Positions 30,860 to 42,994 of a stretch of DNA of 64,000 nt are shown here, in pieces. Within the stretch, counting starts at the first letter, position 1; each line of letters begins with the position of its first letter. Position numbers and translations under genes: made by a program. The stretch is from NCBI GenBank assembly GCA_030674155.1, contig CM060320.1, positions 21,036,819 to 21,100,818 on the forward strand, given 5' to 3'. Source of the DNA: Stramonita haemastoma (lineage: Eukaryota; Mollusca; Gastropoda; Neogastropoda; Muricidae). The notes under the pieces are model-generated. The model saw only the letters and a program-made list of their open reading frames with translations, made no database searches and was not told where the DNA came from.

Positions 30860-33800
30860 TCAAGATGACCCGACAATAGCGGCAGTGTGATAGTAGCTGC
30901 AGCTGACTACAGCCTGTTTTCCCTTGGACGCTAGCGCCTCTACTCTCTTGGGGACATCACTGCGGAACAGGTACCTATGACCTTGACCTTCAGGGTGGCC
31001 CATGCGGCCGTCACTTCCGCAGCCCCAGGTGAAGACCCCACCTGCAGCCGTGGCTGCCGTGCTGTGGATGCCACCCGCGCACACGTTGGAGACCTGCTCC
31101 TCGTCAAAGTGGGACTGGGAGATGAGGGTTGGGGTGAAGAGGCTGTCCTGGCTGTCCTGACCCAGTTTCCCTTTGTAGCCGTCACCCCAGGAGTAGACCT
31201 TGCCGTCAGCGGTCAGGGCCAGCGTGTGGCCATGATGCTCCCCAGTGCTGCAGCTCACCTGCACCACCTGAACCTTGTCTGGGAAACTCACCACCTGAGG
31301 CTTGGTCCTGTCCTCAAGGTGACCTTTCCCCAACCCTAACGCGCCGTCTTTCCCTTTCCCGCACACGTACAGCTTTCCGTCAGCGGTGACGAAGGCAGCG
31401 TGGGAGTACCCTGCTGAAGCCTGCACGATGACCTCCTCACCCAAGGCCTGGACGGGACGAGGGGATGGGACGTCGTCTGTGGAGCCGTGACCCAGGACGC
31501 CATGGTGGCCGCTGCCCCAGGACAGGACCTGGCCCTCCTCTGTCCAGGCCAGGGTGAAGTTGTAGCCGCAGGAGACACCCGCCATGTGGTGCTGGCTGGG
31601 GGAGATGAGGAGGGAGGGGGGTGTCAGGGTGCCTGATTTGGCAGAGTCGTCAGCAGCGCCGCAACCTTTGCGGTGACCCCACACCAGCAGACCTCCAGAG
31701 ATGGTGACTGCAGCGCCGTGCCACAAGCCACCTGAGATCTGAAACACATGCTGTACTTAGAAACACGGATTTGATGTTTCTTTTTTTTTTTTTTTTTTAA
31801 AGGTAAAGGTGTTCCCTAGAAACACTGATTTGCTGTTTCTTCATTTTTTTTTTTTAAAGTAAAGGTGTTCCCATAACCTATGCAGAAGTTGGGGAGGGAG
31901 ATGTCCAGAGACCTCGGCTTCTCCAGGGGCCAGCATATTGAGGGCGGAGCCCATCTCCTCTCCTTCGCTGCTTTACCTTCCCTGACCCTAAAGAGGACAG
32001 GTACCCATTTACAGCTGGAGGACCTGGGGGAACTGTACTGAAGCCAAGTCACGCGAATTACCCATCTAATTGGTAACTACGCTCAGTGATGCTTTACTTA
32101 GCTTGGGGAAAATGAGTGCTCTGACCACTGAGCTATCCCTTCCCATCTTTCTTTTCCACAGTTTAGTTTTTCTAAACTGACAGTGAGAAGCTGTGAAAAG
32201 TCAAGAACTAAGAAAAACAAAAGAAAAAAAAATTGAGGGTGACTGTGCATATCTAAAAGAAAGAAGCTAAAAAGGTTCCTTTTTTCATTGCCATTTTATT
32301 TTACTTATGGGAAAAGTAGCCTCTGTCCTCATGTTTTTTTGCTTGTTTTATTTTGGGGAGGTTTTGTCCTCATGGTTATATAAGGATTAAAAAAAATACA
32401 GAGAAAAATTTTAACAAGAAAAAAAAATAGTTGGGTACAGTTCTACAGCATTTAAGACAATAAATGTAGAGTACACCCCTATGCCCAAGCTTAGAATATT
32501 ACATGATTTGAAAAGGATTTTTTAAAAAGTAAACTTACGGTGTGATACTGTTTACTGAAACCATTAATATACACCACCATTAATATAAGTACAACAACCA
32601 TAGCTTAAATTGTAACTAAACACAGGTCTACTCCCATCCCACACCCTACCACCACCAGGTGTTTCAAGGTTATTTTTCTTTCCAAGGAGATAGATAGCAG
32701 GACAGTTTAGGCACTGACCTGCCTAACTGACAAGTAATCAGTGAGTCACTGTGAAGTCTTTTGGAAGGAGACTCTGAACCAGTCAGACCCATATACTTAT
32801 CCATGAACTTGTGCTTGTTAAAAAAAACCTTCAACAGTTAAAAACTGGAAAGAGCAGAAATATCCCCTTCCCAAAACTTTCCTGGCAAAATTGGAAGGTT
32901 CAATTCCCAACTATATCCCCAAAGTATAAAAAAAATAAAATAAAAGTATCCCCAATGTTCAGAATATGGCTGCCTTAGTGGTGGGAGATAAAAGTCGCAT
33001 ACACAAAAATCTCACCATTGGTGACCCTTAGGGATAAAGCTCAGCATTTGAAAAAAGAATTTTTACTTTCATGAAAAAAAAAAAAAATTATGCTATCATT
33101 CAAGAAAGTCTGTATGGAAAATACACACTGTCAAGAAATGAAGGGCCTTCTCCATTCCTCCCACCTAAAGCTTCACAAGACTAACACCACCATACTTTTT
33201 TCTTTTCTTACCAATTTCACTTTCTCAGGAAGTGTTGCTTTGACGAAGGAAGATGTGTCTGCGTCATTCCCCGTCGCCAGTCGGCCATATTTGCCGCAGC
33301 CAGAGACATACATGTCTCCCTCTGGAGTCAGGGCAGCGGTGAACAGACCGCCACACGACAACTGCACAGGACACACCCCCTTGCTGCCTCCCAACTTGAT
33401 GAGCTGAGGTGTGTGCTCTGTCTCCTGCTTGCCTGCCAGTCAAGTTCAGAAAACAAACGGATTCCATTTTACTCCATATTGTTTAGAGCTCTACTGACCA
33501 AGAAAGCCATATCAGGGCTGTCACCTCATTCAGTTTCAGTGGCTCCAGTTACTTTTACTTCTAGTTCAAAACCAACACCTCCTGATACCTTCAAATATCT
33601 AACACTGTCCATCTGAAAAACAACAAACCCCAAAACACTCCTTAAGGTTGATAAACCAGGCTGTACAGGGATGCCAGCCATTGTGCTTAATTTCTCATTC
33701 CCAGATTGCAAAAAAATAAATAAATAAATAAATCGATAACAAACATTTTAAAGTACAAAAATATACATTAAAAAATAATCTCATGGAACAGCTTTACTTA

Positions 33801-34109
33801 TCTATAAAAACTAATACAAATCATCATCTGTGTAGTTTCTGCTCCCCCAAACTCAAAAGATTTTATGAGATAGGCGATACAGCATCACTTCTTGCTTCTT
33901 AACAAACCTGACATTATTTGGACAGTTTGGTGAAACATTTTTTACCAGTGCTGAGGAAGTACACAACCCAATACTTGAAAAACAAAGAAAGATATCAACA
34001 TAAAACAGAGAAGATTTTATTGCTTTACATTGTAACTAAATTGTCTCAAAAATCAACCTTATCTATCGCATGCATGCACACAAACACACACACACACACA
34101 TCCACACAG

Positions 34110-34163
<54 letters not shown>

Positions 34164-34390
34164 AGACACACACAACCATCAAGTATCCAACTTTTGAAAA
34201 GACATTAAATAAATTTGAACAGAGTGAGGAGTAGAGAGGTTCTCCAATTGACAAAAACCATAAATACATATATAATAATAATAACACATGGAATATATAT
34301 AGCGCTATATCTTGCAAAAATAAATCAAAGAACATGCATTCGACTTATACAACACACAGGCAATCACAATAGTTTTGCAAATTTGAATGT

Positions 34391-34449
<59 letters not shown>

Positions 34450-34450
34450 T

Positions 34451-34483
<33 letters not shown>

Positions 34484-34766
34484 CGTACACACACTTATAA
34501 AGCATTAATGGTTACACTCTTTGGCAGGGTGAAGGAGGCGTCTGGTACAACAGTGATTTTCAAATTCTTAACATAGCAGGTTGCAGCTGTGGTGAGATAT
34601 ATGTGCAACACAACATAATGACCTAATACAAAAGCAGGGGCCGTTTTTTACCTGTCCCAAGCTGTCCTGACTTGCCCAGTCCCCATGTGAACAGCTTTCC
34701 GTTACTGATCTGTCCTGCTGCTTTATCACCACTGCTGGCAGCCGCACTGTCACCACTGGCTTCCAT
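30860..34766 (-). CDS. RCC1-repeat beta-propeller protein
   Basis: RCC1-like seven-bladed propeller family; members act as exchange factors or binding scaffolds, and the specific role here is unknown. Coding exons in transcript order: 34652-34766 (start MEASGDSAAA), 33212-33417, and 30860-31738 (TGA). They join in frame to 1200 nt, or 399 aa. RCC1 repeats are clear: GKLFTWGLGKSGQLGTG, GDMYVSGCGKYGRLATG, GLLVWGHRKGCG, GQVLSWGSGHHGVLGHG, GKLYVCGKGKDGALGLG, GKVYSWGDGYKGKLGQ, GVFTWGCGSDGRMGH, each with a spaced H and aliphatic strands. The acceptor of exon 2 is ambiguous: 33417 joins exon 1 directly, while 33424 needs a 26-bp microexon near 34520-34550. Exon 3 is GC-rich compared with the flanks. 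No extra domain is visible, so no specific orthologue is named. Confidence 0.88.
31800..32145 (-). mobile_element. SINE-D in RCC1-like intron 2
   Basis: Second SINE-D copy: GTAAAGGTGTTCCC at the left, GAGACCTCGGCTTCTC, GCCCATCTCCTCTCC, and CCACTGAGCTATCCC at the right. A partial duplicate of the left end (AAAGGTAAAGGTGTTCCCTAG) precedes it at 31798-31819. Confidence 0.75.
32146..33211. other. AT-rich remainder of RCC1-like intron 2
   Basis: No coding exon or named repeat recognised, apart from poly-T/poly-A runs and a short fragment of the composite repeat (about 32955-33020, on the minus strand). Confidence 0.5.
34080..34490. repeat. (CA)n tracts and AAT/TATAGCGC module in RCC1-like intron 1
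   Basis: CA runs at 34080-34165 and 34393-34490 flank a TAATAATAATAACACATGG / TATAGCGCTATA module (34270-34330). The intron also has an unassigned stretch at 34500-34620. Confidence 0.9.
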
Positions 34767-34832
34767 GATTTCTTACTCCAGCCTCTGTACAGATCAGGGT
34801 TGGTGGGTTTGTTTGGCTTTTATTATCATCAT

Positions 34833-34891
34833 TATTGTTGTTGTTGTTGTTGTTGTTGTTGTTATTATTATTATTATTATTATCATTATCA

Positions 34892-34941
<50 letters not shown>
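34833..34941. repeat. (GTT)n(ATT)n(GT)n compound microsatellite upstream of RCC1-like start
   Basis: Trinucleotide GTT, then ATT, then GT runs, 70-175 bp upstream of the RCC1-like ATG. It therefore lies in its promoter or 5' UTR. Confidence 0.93.
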
Positions 34942-34943
<2 letters not shown>

Positions 34944-35509
34944 CTGTGTGGATGTGTGTGTGTGTTTGTGTGCACACGTGCGATAGAAAAGGTTGATTCA
35001 TTATCATTATTCTTTCATGTTTGGACTGTAAGTTTGGTTTTTTTTATTATCTTTTTCATAAACCCAAGGAAACAGTTCCCATAAAACATTAACCTTTCAT
35101 GGCTAAGAACAGCCAGAAGTCTTTAAAAAAAAATTAAATGAGATTTATTAATTTGCAAATAAAAGAAAATTTTCTATACAACTTTATCAAATAAAAAAAA
35201 TCTGGCACACATGTCAAAAAACTTTTCTGCTTTTTGAAAGAGTAGGCGAGAGTAAGCCAGTAGAAATAGGTGATTTTTGTGTGTGGAAAAAACACATGCA
35301 CAAAGGTGTCATGTTTGGACACTCTCCTAAGATGGAATGTGGCTACCTTAATGGTAGGTAAATGGTTACTGGTCGCAAATACAAAATCTCACCAAAGAAG
35401 AGGAACTACAAAAATTTGGAGAAGTGCACTACCATGAGTACTTAAGCTGAGCCAGTCCCTGCTTGAATATTTCGTTTTATGTCTGAATGATCCTTTAACG
35501 TTTTGACCA

Positions 35510-35735
35510 CTGTCGTTTAGCGCACATAAAAGAATCCACGGCACCAAGAGGGTTGTCCCTAGCAAAACTATGAAGGAAAAAGCCACTCTGAAAGGGGAAC
35601 AAATATAATTGCAGACAGAAAAAAAAATGGGTAGGTGCTGCACTTGTGGCAACGCGCTCTCCATGAGGACAGCAGCCCAAATTTCACGCAAAGAAATCTG
35701 CTGTGACATAAAGTGGTATACATAAATAAATATCT
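35510..35735 (+). mobile_element. SINE-B, 5' truncated
   Basis: Body and tail only: GCGCACATAAAAGAATCC, CAAGAGGGTTGTCCCTAGC, GCTGCACTTGTGGCAACG, CCCAAATTTCACGC, GACATAAAGTGGTATAC and an ATAAATA tail. Sequence at 35220-35400 is a reversed piece of the composite/SINE-C family. Confidence 0.75.
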
Positions 35736-35913
35736 ACTGCTAGCTAGTTTTCAACCAAGTGGACATGCTTAGAAAAAAGCTTATTATTAGCTATCTATGA
35801 TTAAGCTTTTTTTTCCCATCTGAAATATCAAGGTAAATATTGGTTATGAGGTCCAATTCTAACAAGCCATAACTGGTAATGTGTAAAATCAATCTAGTTT
35901 ACAAGTTTTGATG

Positions 35914-35963
<50 letters not shown>

Positions 35964-36039
35964 GTGTGTGTGTCTCTCTCTGTGAATATACTGTGTGTGT
36001 GTGGAGGGGGGGGGGGGTCATTGTATCATTGTATAGGTG

Positions 36040-36183
36040 GAAGTATGTCAGTTCGTCACAGGCCCAGTTTGACACAGCACTATCTTGGCCTGTGATGAAG
36101 TGAACCTTTGACCAACTGGGCCTGTGACCAACTGGGCCTGTTACCAACTGGGTAGTCCCCATCAGTATGGCTGCATTTCTAAA

Positions 36184-36215
<32 letters not shown>

Positions 36216-36249
36216 CATCTGTCCGTCTGTCTGTCTGTCTGTCTCTCCA

Positions 36250-36312
<63 letters not shown>

Positions 36313-36346
36313 TCTCTCGTCTTCTTCTCTTCTCTCTCTCTCTCTC

Positions 36347-36384
<38 letters not shown>

Positions 36385-36405
36385 CACACACACACACACA
36401 CACAC

Positions 36406-36453
<48 letters not shown>

Positions 36454-36545
36454 CATGCATAGGTACTCTGCTGCTATCTTGGCCTGTGATGAACAGGGCC
36501 TGTGACCAACTGGGCCTGTGACCAACTGGGCAGTCCCCATATTGG
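36040..36545. repeat. GACCAACTGGGCCTGT repeats flanking a (TCTG)/(TC)/(CA) tract
   Basis: Left block 36040-36165 and right block 36475-36545 both contain TATCTTGGCCTGTGATGAA, then tandem GACCAACTGGGCCTGT units, then AGTCCCCATCAGT or AGTCCCCATATTG. Between them is about 270 bp of TCTG, TC and CA microsatellite. A GT run at 35915-35960 and a poly-G tract near 36005 precede. Confidence 0.85.
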
Positions 36546-37360
36546 CAGGTATTGTATTGTTCTTGTAGCAAGTCATCTTTAATCTTTACAATATCTTATC
36601 CCAGAAACTAGAATGCATTTCCACCTGGCACCTTCAATTATCAACTTCACTGCAATTACAGTGTGGCCTGAATTTATTGAAAATTGCTTCCCAAAAATGT
36701 ATTACTTTTAATGTACTGTACTACCCTACAAAATATAAAACACAGAGAGAACACTATGCAAAGAAACCTCTATTCTAAAAGCTTCTGACTGCATAACATT
36801 TTTTTTTTGTTATCTCTGTTCTAGCAGTTCTACTACTATACTACCACTAGTATAGGGGGGAAAACTTTTTTTTATCCTCCTTTTTTTTTTCATCCTCCTC
36901 TGAAATTCATGTCTCAATACTCACAAGCTGCTTAGGTTCTGCGATCAGTTGGTCTGGTCGAACCTGTTAAAGCAATTATGGCCATGACTGCTGTTAGTCT
37001 GCTGTGTTGCTATGTGGTGACGATGTGTTTTGCCTCTACACTGGAATTAAAGACCATATATACTCGTGGTCTTGGGCCTTGGGCCAAAAACAAGGATCGC
37101 GCCTGACAAATGTAGTTAACTTTCGTAATATTTAGCGTACCTGGTGATGCCCGGAAGGAAACAGGTTACACTCCTGTGTTAGCGTGGGAGTCATGTAGTA
37201 ATTTGTATCGAGAGCTAGTCGAAAAAAATTTTGTTTGTTAATTTTCACTTTTTTTTTTTTTTTTAAGTATTAAAAAATGCACTGTGCCCTTGTTTTGGGG
37301 ATTCAGGACATAGAACGATACCAGTCACGAAAAAAGTTGGAAATGGTCATCAAAATTTGA
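36546..37360. other. no recognised gene or repeat
   Basis: Mostly AT-rich sequence upstream of the RCC1-like gene with poly-T runs. Stretch 36930-37220 is more GC-balanced and contains inverted GGTCTTGGGCCTTGGGCC material. No open reading frame with family resemblance was seen. Confidence 0.5.
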
Positions 37361-37712
37361 TGGCCTAGTAGTCAGAACATTGGGCTGGCAATTTGACCAC
37401 CTAAGTTGATTCCCCTTGGACAGGATTCCCCCCCCCCCCCCCCCCCTGGAGTTAACATCAGTGCTGATTCCACTCTCCCCAAAAGTCTTACGGATGAGAC
37501 TGTAAACCGAGGCCCCGTGTGCGAACGCATGCAGAACATCTTGCGCACACGTTAAATCCTGTTCCGCTTTTCGTGAGAGTAGGTCATTGTGTGCCGGTGG
37601 GAACAGATGACAATATTTACACAACTGCATACACACGGGGATTGGATGAAAAAAGCACACGAGTACTTATCCCATTATCCTCGATATAAAAAAATAAAAT
37701 CAATAAATAAAT
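37360..37712 (+). mobile_element. SINE-C, full length, forward
   Basis: Head GATGGCCTAGTAGTCAG, poly-C stretch (37430-37446), body GGAGTTAACATCAGTGCTG, ATGAGACTGTAAACCGAGG, CGCATGCAGAACATCTTG, tail GGATTGGATG, ATTATCCTCGATATAAA and (ATAA)n. A truncated second copy lies at 38060-38240. Between them (37720-38020) is another dispersed element ending in CAGGGATGGTGTCTAAACAC. Confidence 0.8.
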
Positions 37713-38298
37713 AGTAGTAGACACTCATCAGTCTCGGAAGACTATGGAGTTGCGCTCTAGAGCACAAAGCCTGGGTAAGTAGGGCCTAAGTATGGAGGGC
37801 AAGCTGCTACCCATGCAGCAGACCCCCCCCCCCCCCCCTCCAGGCCACTGGAATGATCCATTGGAAAGGCAATGACCGATACCAATGGTTCCAGTACCAT
37901 GGCAGGAGCCACCAGAACGTTGCCATATATAGCCCCAAGCCGCCCTGGGACTCCAACTCCCCGATTTTTCCTCAGGGATGGTGTCTAAACACGACACCTG
38001 TGTGCATGCTGGTTTTTTTTTTTAATATAATTTTGTCATCCGCTCCTTGCATGATAAACATATTACATATAACGTTAAATCCTGTTCCACTTTTAGTAAG
38101 AGTAGGCCATCGTGTGCCGGTGGGAACAGATGACATTTACAAAACCGCATACACACGGGGACTGGATGTTAAAAAAAAAAAAGCACAAGAGTGCTTATCC
38201 CATTATCCTCGATATAAAAGAATAAATAAATAAATAAAACACTGAAGCTAGATATAATTCTAACAGTCCAAGACTGTATGTGTGCCTGCTTTGTGTAC

Positions 38299-38299
<1 letters not shown>

Positions 38300-38396
<97 letters not shown>
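38300..38396. repeat. (GT)n microsatellite
   Basis: Near-perfect GT run of almost 100 bp, following a truncated SINE-C. Confidence 0.97.
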
Positions 38397-38397
<1 letters not shown>

Positions 38398-38499
38398 CAC
38401 GTGTGAGCACGTGGTTCATATTGATCACATACAAATGGCAGTGGATGATGTGTGTGGGGTTGAGCTACCACAGTCGGACACATTTCAGTTTACATACAA

Positions 38500-38775
38500 T
38501 TTAAATATCACAGTATGTCTCCAATACCAATACCAATTCTCCACTACATCCAACAGCAGAAAACCAGATGGTTTGGGCACCTGACACACATGGCACCTCA
38601 TCAGCTTGCCAGTAAAGCCTACGACATAAGGATGTCCGAGTACAAGGCAAGGGGAAGACCGAGGAAGACCTGGATCGAGGGTGTAAAAGAAACACTGAAG
38701 ACCCACAACATCCCGCCCACCCAGGACTTCAAACTTGCCGCTGACAGAAAGCTCTTTCTCCCCTCGACGCCCTAG
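38500..38775 (+). pseudogene. LINE reverse-transcriptase C-terminal remnant
   Basis: Open frame of about 86 codons reading QQQKTRWFGHLTHMAPHQLA then ARGRPRKTWIEGVKETLKTH, stop at 38773-38775. The RWFGHL...GRPRKTW signature is typical of the region after the RT domain in mollusc non-LTR retrotransposons (recognised from memory). The rest of the LINE is absent, so this is a 5'-truncated dead copy, followed by a TAAAGTAAGTAAAG-type tail. Confidence 0.75.
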
Positions 38776-39009
38776 ATGGTACAAGAGGACAGATAAAGTA
38801 AAGTAAGTAAAGTATATATCCCAAAAGTAAGAACGCGGCTACCTGCTGTGACATAAAGTGGTATAAAATAAAATAAAATAAAATAAAAACAAACCTTTAA
38901 GGTGCCCCCCCCAAAAAAAAAAAATAAATAAAAATAAAAAATAAAAAAAAAACCCAACCAAACAAAACAAAAACAGCAACAACAACAACAAAAAACAAAC
39001 CAAAAAAAA

Positions 39010-39298
39010 AGGTTGACAAGTGGTCCGAGCACTCGCTGTCCCAAAGCTAAGGTTAGGCAGCATAAAGCGTGGTTACCAATGGATTGGTAACCGTTTGCGC
39101 GCCTTGGCTTGAATACAGTTCCCCAGGTCACCCAGCTGTAATTGGGTACATGCCTTGTCTAGTGCCTGAAAAAGTAAAGCAGTGAGGGAGAGGAGATGGG
39201 CGCCACCCTCAAAATACTGGCCCCTAAAGAAGCTGAGGTCTCTGATGCCTGCTCTGTCTACGACCACATAGGTTATGGGTCACCTTTACCTTTTAGAT
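39010..39298 (+). mobile_element. SINE-D, forward, next to the assembly gap
   Basis: Third SINE-D copy: GTGGTCCGAGCACTCGC head, GGTTACCAATGGATTGG, GAGGAGATGGGCGCCACC, AGAAGCTGAGGTCTCTG, ending GGGTCACCTTTACC with an (ATAA)n tail. It begins just after an A-rich stretch (38880-39010) that follows a SINE-B tail scrap. Confidence 0.75.
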
Positions 39299-39348
39299 AA
39301 ATAAAATAGATAGATGTGTAGGATTAGCATATTGGTTACAGTGCCATA

Positions 39349-39448
39349 NNNNNNNNNNNNNNNNNNNNNNNNNNNNNNNNNNNNNNNNNNNNNNNNNNNN
39401 NNNNNNNNNNNNNNNNNNNNNNNNNNNNNNNNNNNNNNNNNNNNNNNN
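39349..39448. other. 100-N assembly gap
   Basis: Exactly 100 ambiguous bases, the usual placeholder for a gap of unknown size. The right-hand MED6-TRPT1 copy starts immediately after it. Confidence 1.
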
Positions 39449-39570
39449 CATGGGCTGGGTCCTCCTTCTTCTTCTTCAGCTTCTCCTTCTTCTGCTTCCC
39501 TTTCTCTGTTCACACGCACAAACAATCATAATGATGTTTGTTGTTCTGTTCAGTTTACAATACTGTTCCC

Positions 39571-39611
<41 letters not shown>

Positions 39612-40166
39612 GCGCTTGCAGTTAGCTGGACAAATGCATTGAGAAGCACTCTCCCCAGAAGGTAATGTGAATTTCACAACATATTTAATAAGCTGATTGC
39701 TCCTATCATGCGATGTAAAATTACACACATACATAAACCCTTTAATCAGTATTTGTCTGTTTATCATTCTTTAATCAGTCTTTAATATATATCCATGAAG
39801 CTAAACATGAGCACTCACCTTTTTCCTCCTTGTTTTTGAATTCCCACCAATACCCTTTGGACGGGTGGTATCTGGAGAAGGACTGGGCTGGAGAAAGACA
39901 ACACCAACAGTAACTACCCATTATAATACTGTAACAATACAGTTTTTATACAATAACCAGAACACATCACATATACAAAGAAAAGCTGCAAATGTCCACA
40001 TCTGGATGAAAACATCGATTGAAGCAATGTCCTCATACAAAAGGGGGAAAAGAATCCGCCAAGAGACTTGTCCAGAATAAATTTCTTTTTTCTTTATTTT
40101 GGAGAAGGCGCACGGGAGAGTGAGAGGGATGGTTGGAGCAGGGCAGTGGGGGTGGTTCAGTGTTCT

Positions 40167-40443
40167 TTAACTCATTCCTTAAGATCCACTGCCATCAAAG
40201 GATTTGACCTTCTGAGTTTGTTTTTTTTTAGCTCAATGACGTAAACTTTTGTTTGAAAATCTGGCAAATCGCTTTTGACCTTGACCATCCACCTACATGT
40301 AAACAATAAACCCTGAAAATTTCATGTACTTGTGTTGACTATCATTTTAGTTAAGAATTTTTTTATTTTTTAAAACCAATCAACACAAACAGCCCATACA
40401 CAGAGATATGCATAGTAAGTATCGGCTAGTACGGGTGAACTAA
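40167..40443. mobile_element. putative TTAA-flanked MITE (right copy)
   Basis: Counterpart of 7747-8012. The left end TTAACTCATTCC is intact. The right end reads GGGTGAACTAA, so one inverted repeat has decayed. Confidence 0.45.
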
Positions 40444-41654
40444 TAGATATGAATATTTGTTACAGCTAATCCATGACATCAAGGCCTCAAAGTTTTGGAG
40501 GATGGTTCAAAAAGTCAAATGGAGTGGATGTGAGTTGCTTCCCTTTCTGAACAATCAGCAGACATATTGACCTACTGTCTCAAAATAATTAATCCTTTCT
40601 CTCTTTCAGTCAAGCCTGTCTGTCAAAGGAACGCTGTCCACTTTGCACAATGCTATATTATAGTACATTAATTCAAAACTGGCAGCAAAGGCAATCAAAC
40701 TAAAAATTGTAAATGCTCACAGGCTGAGTGTTGGTACTTCCATCTGACACATTCATTTCATTCAAACCCAATCCTGCTAACTCCTTCATGCAAAGATATT
40801 GACAAATATCTGTTAAAGGTACACAGGAAAATGTCCTTAACTGATTGTATACATGTCCAAAAAAGCTGCCTGTCTTTCAAAGACAAAACCAAAACAGCTT
40901 AACATTTTCAAGTCAGCTAACTGTACATATTTAAAATTCCTTTCACAGGTTTTACAGACATAATAATCACAAAGCAGAACAATATGGAACTATGATCACT
41001 TTACAGAACTTGAGTACAATATACTATATAAACACACAAAAAGCGAAAGATGCAGAACAATAATCAAATGTAAGCCTTCAGATGAAAAACACACACACAC
41101 ACACAACACACACACACACACACACACACAATCAAGCACACGTTAAAACTTCTTCCACTTTTTGGAAAAGTAGGCCATCGTGTGCCGGTGGGAGCAGATA
41201 ACAAAATTTACAAAACTGCAAAAACACAGGGACAGGATGTAAAAAAAACAAAACATTAGAATGCTTATTCCATTAACTTCAAAATAAAAGAATAAATAAA
41301 TAAGTAAAAGACTCCGTGTTGCGTCAAATGAAAAAGAAAGAACAAATCCACTTACTTTCATCAAAAGCAGACTGAAGGTGACTGAGTGTGTTCAGCTGGA
41401 AAACAAAGTCAGAAACAAAGTTGACACAAGCAGCTATCATTACCAGTTCAAATAAAATCCTCTGAATGATAACACAATTACAAGTCACATTTCTGAACAT
41501 GAATACCTTTCACCCTGTCAGTTACCATAATTAACGACAACAACACATCTGATCTACAATCTTAATCAATCAATCTCAAGCCTGTGCCAATGTGATTTTG
41601 TTCTTGCTTTTCAACCTCTGATATACTTAACAAAATCTTCTTTATACATGGGGG

Positions 41655-41840
41655 TTTTTTTTGTTTTTTTATACCATTTTATATCACAGCAGATTTCCCT
41701 GCATGAAATTCAGGCTGCTCTCCCTGGGGAGAGTGCGTCACCACAAGTGCAGCACCTAGCCTTTTTTTTTTTTTTCAATATACAGCCCAGAGCCACCCTG
41801 GGGACTCCAACTCCCCGATTTTTCATCAGGGATGGTGTTA
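41655..41840. mobile_element. right-copy-specific insertion with SINE-B tail
   Basis: About 180 bp absent from the left copy, where TTCTTGCATTATACATG runs straight into TTATCAATGTC near 9205. It holds a reversed SINE-B tail (ATCACAGCAGATTTCCC, GCTGCTCTCCCTGGGG, CACAAGTGCAGCACC) and a piece shared with 37930-37985 (CTCCAACTCCCCGATTTT, CAGGGATGGTGTTA). Confidence 0.7.
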
Positions 41841-42789
41841 TCAATGTCTTAGGAACACTCGTTATGATTTGTGGAGGATGAGTTCATGACTTCAGCACAG
41901 ATTATCAGTCAGGTTCTCCAGTACAAGCAAACAAAATGTTTTAAAGGATAAAAAAAAAAAAAAGCGTATACACAATACTGAGTTAAGGTCAATACATGTT
42001 GTTAATATGACTCTCTTTTCTTTTAATCTTCCCTTTTAAATTTTTTTTTTTTATCTTTTTTCATTGCTTTTAAAAAAAACACATCAAAAAACAATATTTA
42101 ACTCCTTACATACAAACTTTAAATGCTGTGAGTATTCCAAGTCTAGCCACATTAATTTACATCAAAAGAAAAAACAATCTAACCTTGATTAAGCAATTGT
42201 ATAGTACTTTTTCCTGGTTTTGTTTTTGGGTAATCCTACTGTAAAATGGCATTCATATCCAGAGGAAACTTTGGGAGGAAAATAGCAGGTGAATAAATCC
42301 TGGAGGCAAAAATAGAAAAAGATGCATTATTTTGAGAAAAACAAACACAGCAGAAAAGAGGAATCCTAAATATTGAGTAGAAAGTTTAACAAAAGCTATA
42401 ATTCCAGAAACAGGAGAGGCTTTTATAGTACCTTTGCCCTTTGTAAGAAATTCTTCTTTGTTGAACCATCAGACAGCAACTATTATTGTCTGTTAAATGA
42501 GAGAAAATGAGTTGTACTGTCATTAAGTGCCTGACAAGTCATGCCCAGCACAGCTGACTTCAGGATGGGAGAGAACTGTTTTTGTTTTTATTTGTCTTTT
42601 TGAAAAAAAAAAGCCAGAAAATTGGACACAGAAGGCAGAAGACAGACGAGAAGAAGGTGACAGGAAGAAAAGGAGCAAGCCAGAAACAAAGAGAGGGATA
42701 TAAAAGAAGGAAATTCCTAGCACAGAATTTCCAGAATGTGGGAATGCTAGTTATACTGACAGGCCCCTGGCATCCTCATGAGGGAGACT

Positions 42790-42994
42790 GTAAGAGAAGA
42801 CTAACTTACAATTCTGGAGTAAGAGAAGAATAACTTACAATTCTGGAGTAAGAGATGACTAACTTACAATTCTGGAGTAAGAGAAGAATAACTTACAATT
42901 CTGGAGTAAGAGAAGAATAACTTACAATTCTGGAGTAAGAGAAGAATAACTTACAATTCTGGAGTAAGAGAAGAATAACTTACAATTCTGGAGT
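42790..42994. repeat. 29-bp tandem repeat spanning the MED6 exon 4 donor (right copy)
   Basis: Seven units, one fewer than in the left copy. The same donor- and acceptor-like content is found in every unit. Variant units with GACT lie near 42800 and 42857. Confidence 0.95.

Noticed and set aside
30977..31339. 120-codon plus-strand frame over the RCC1-like exon
   Set aside because: Antisense shadow of the RCC1 repeats, which are clear on the minus strand.
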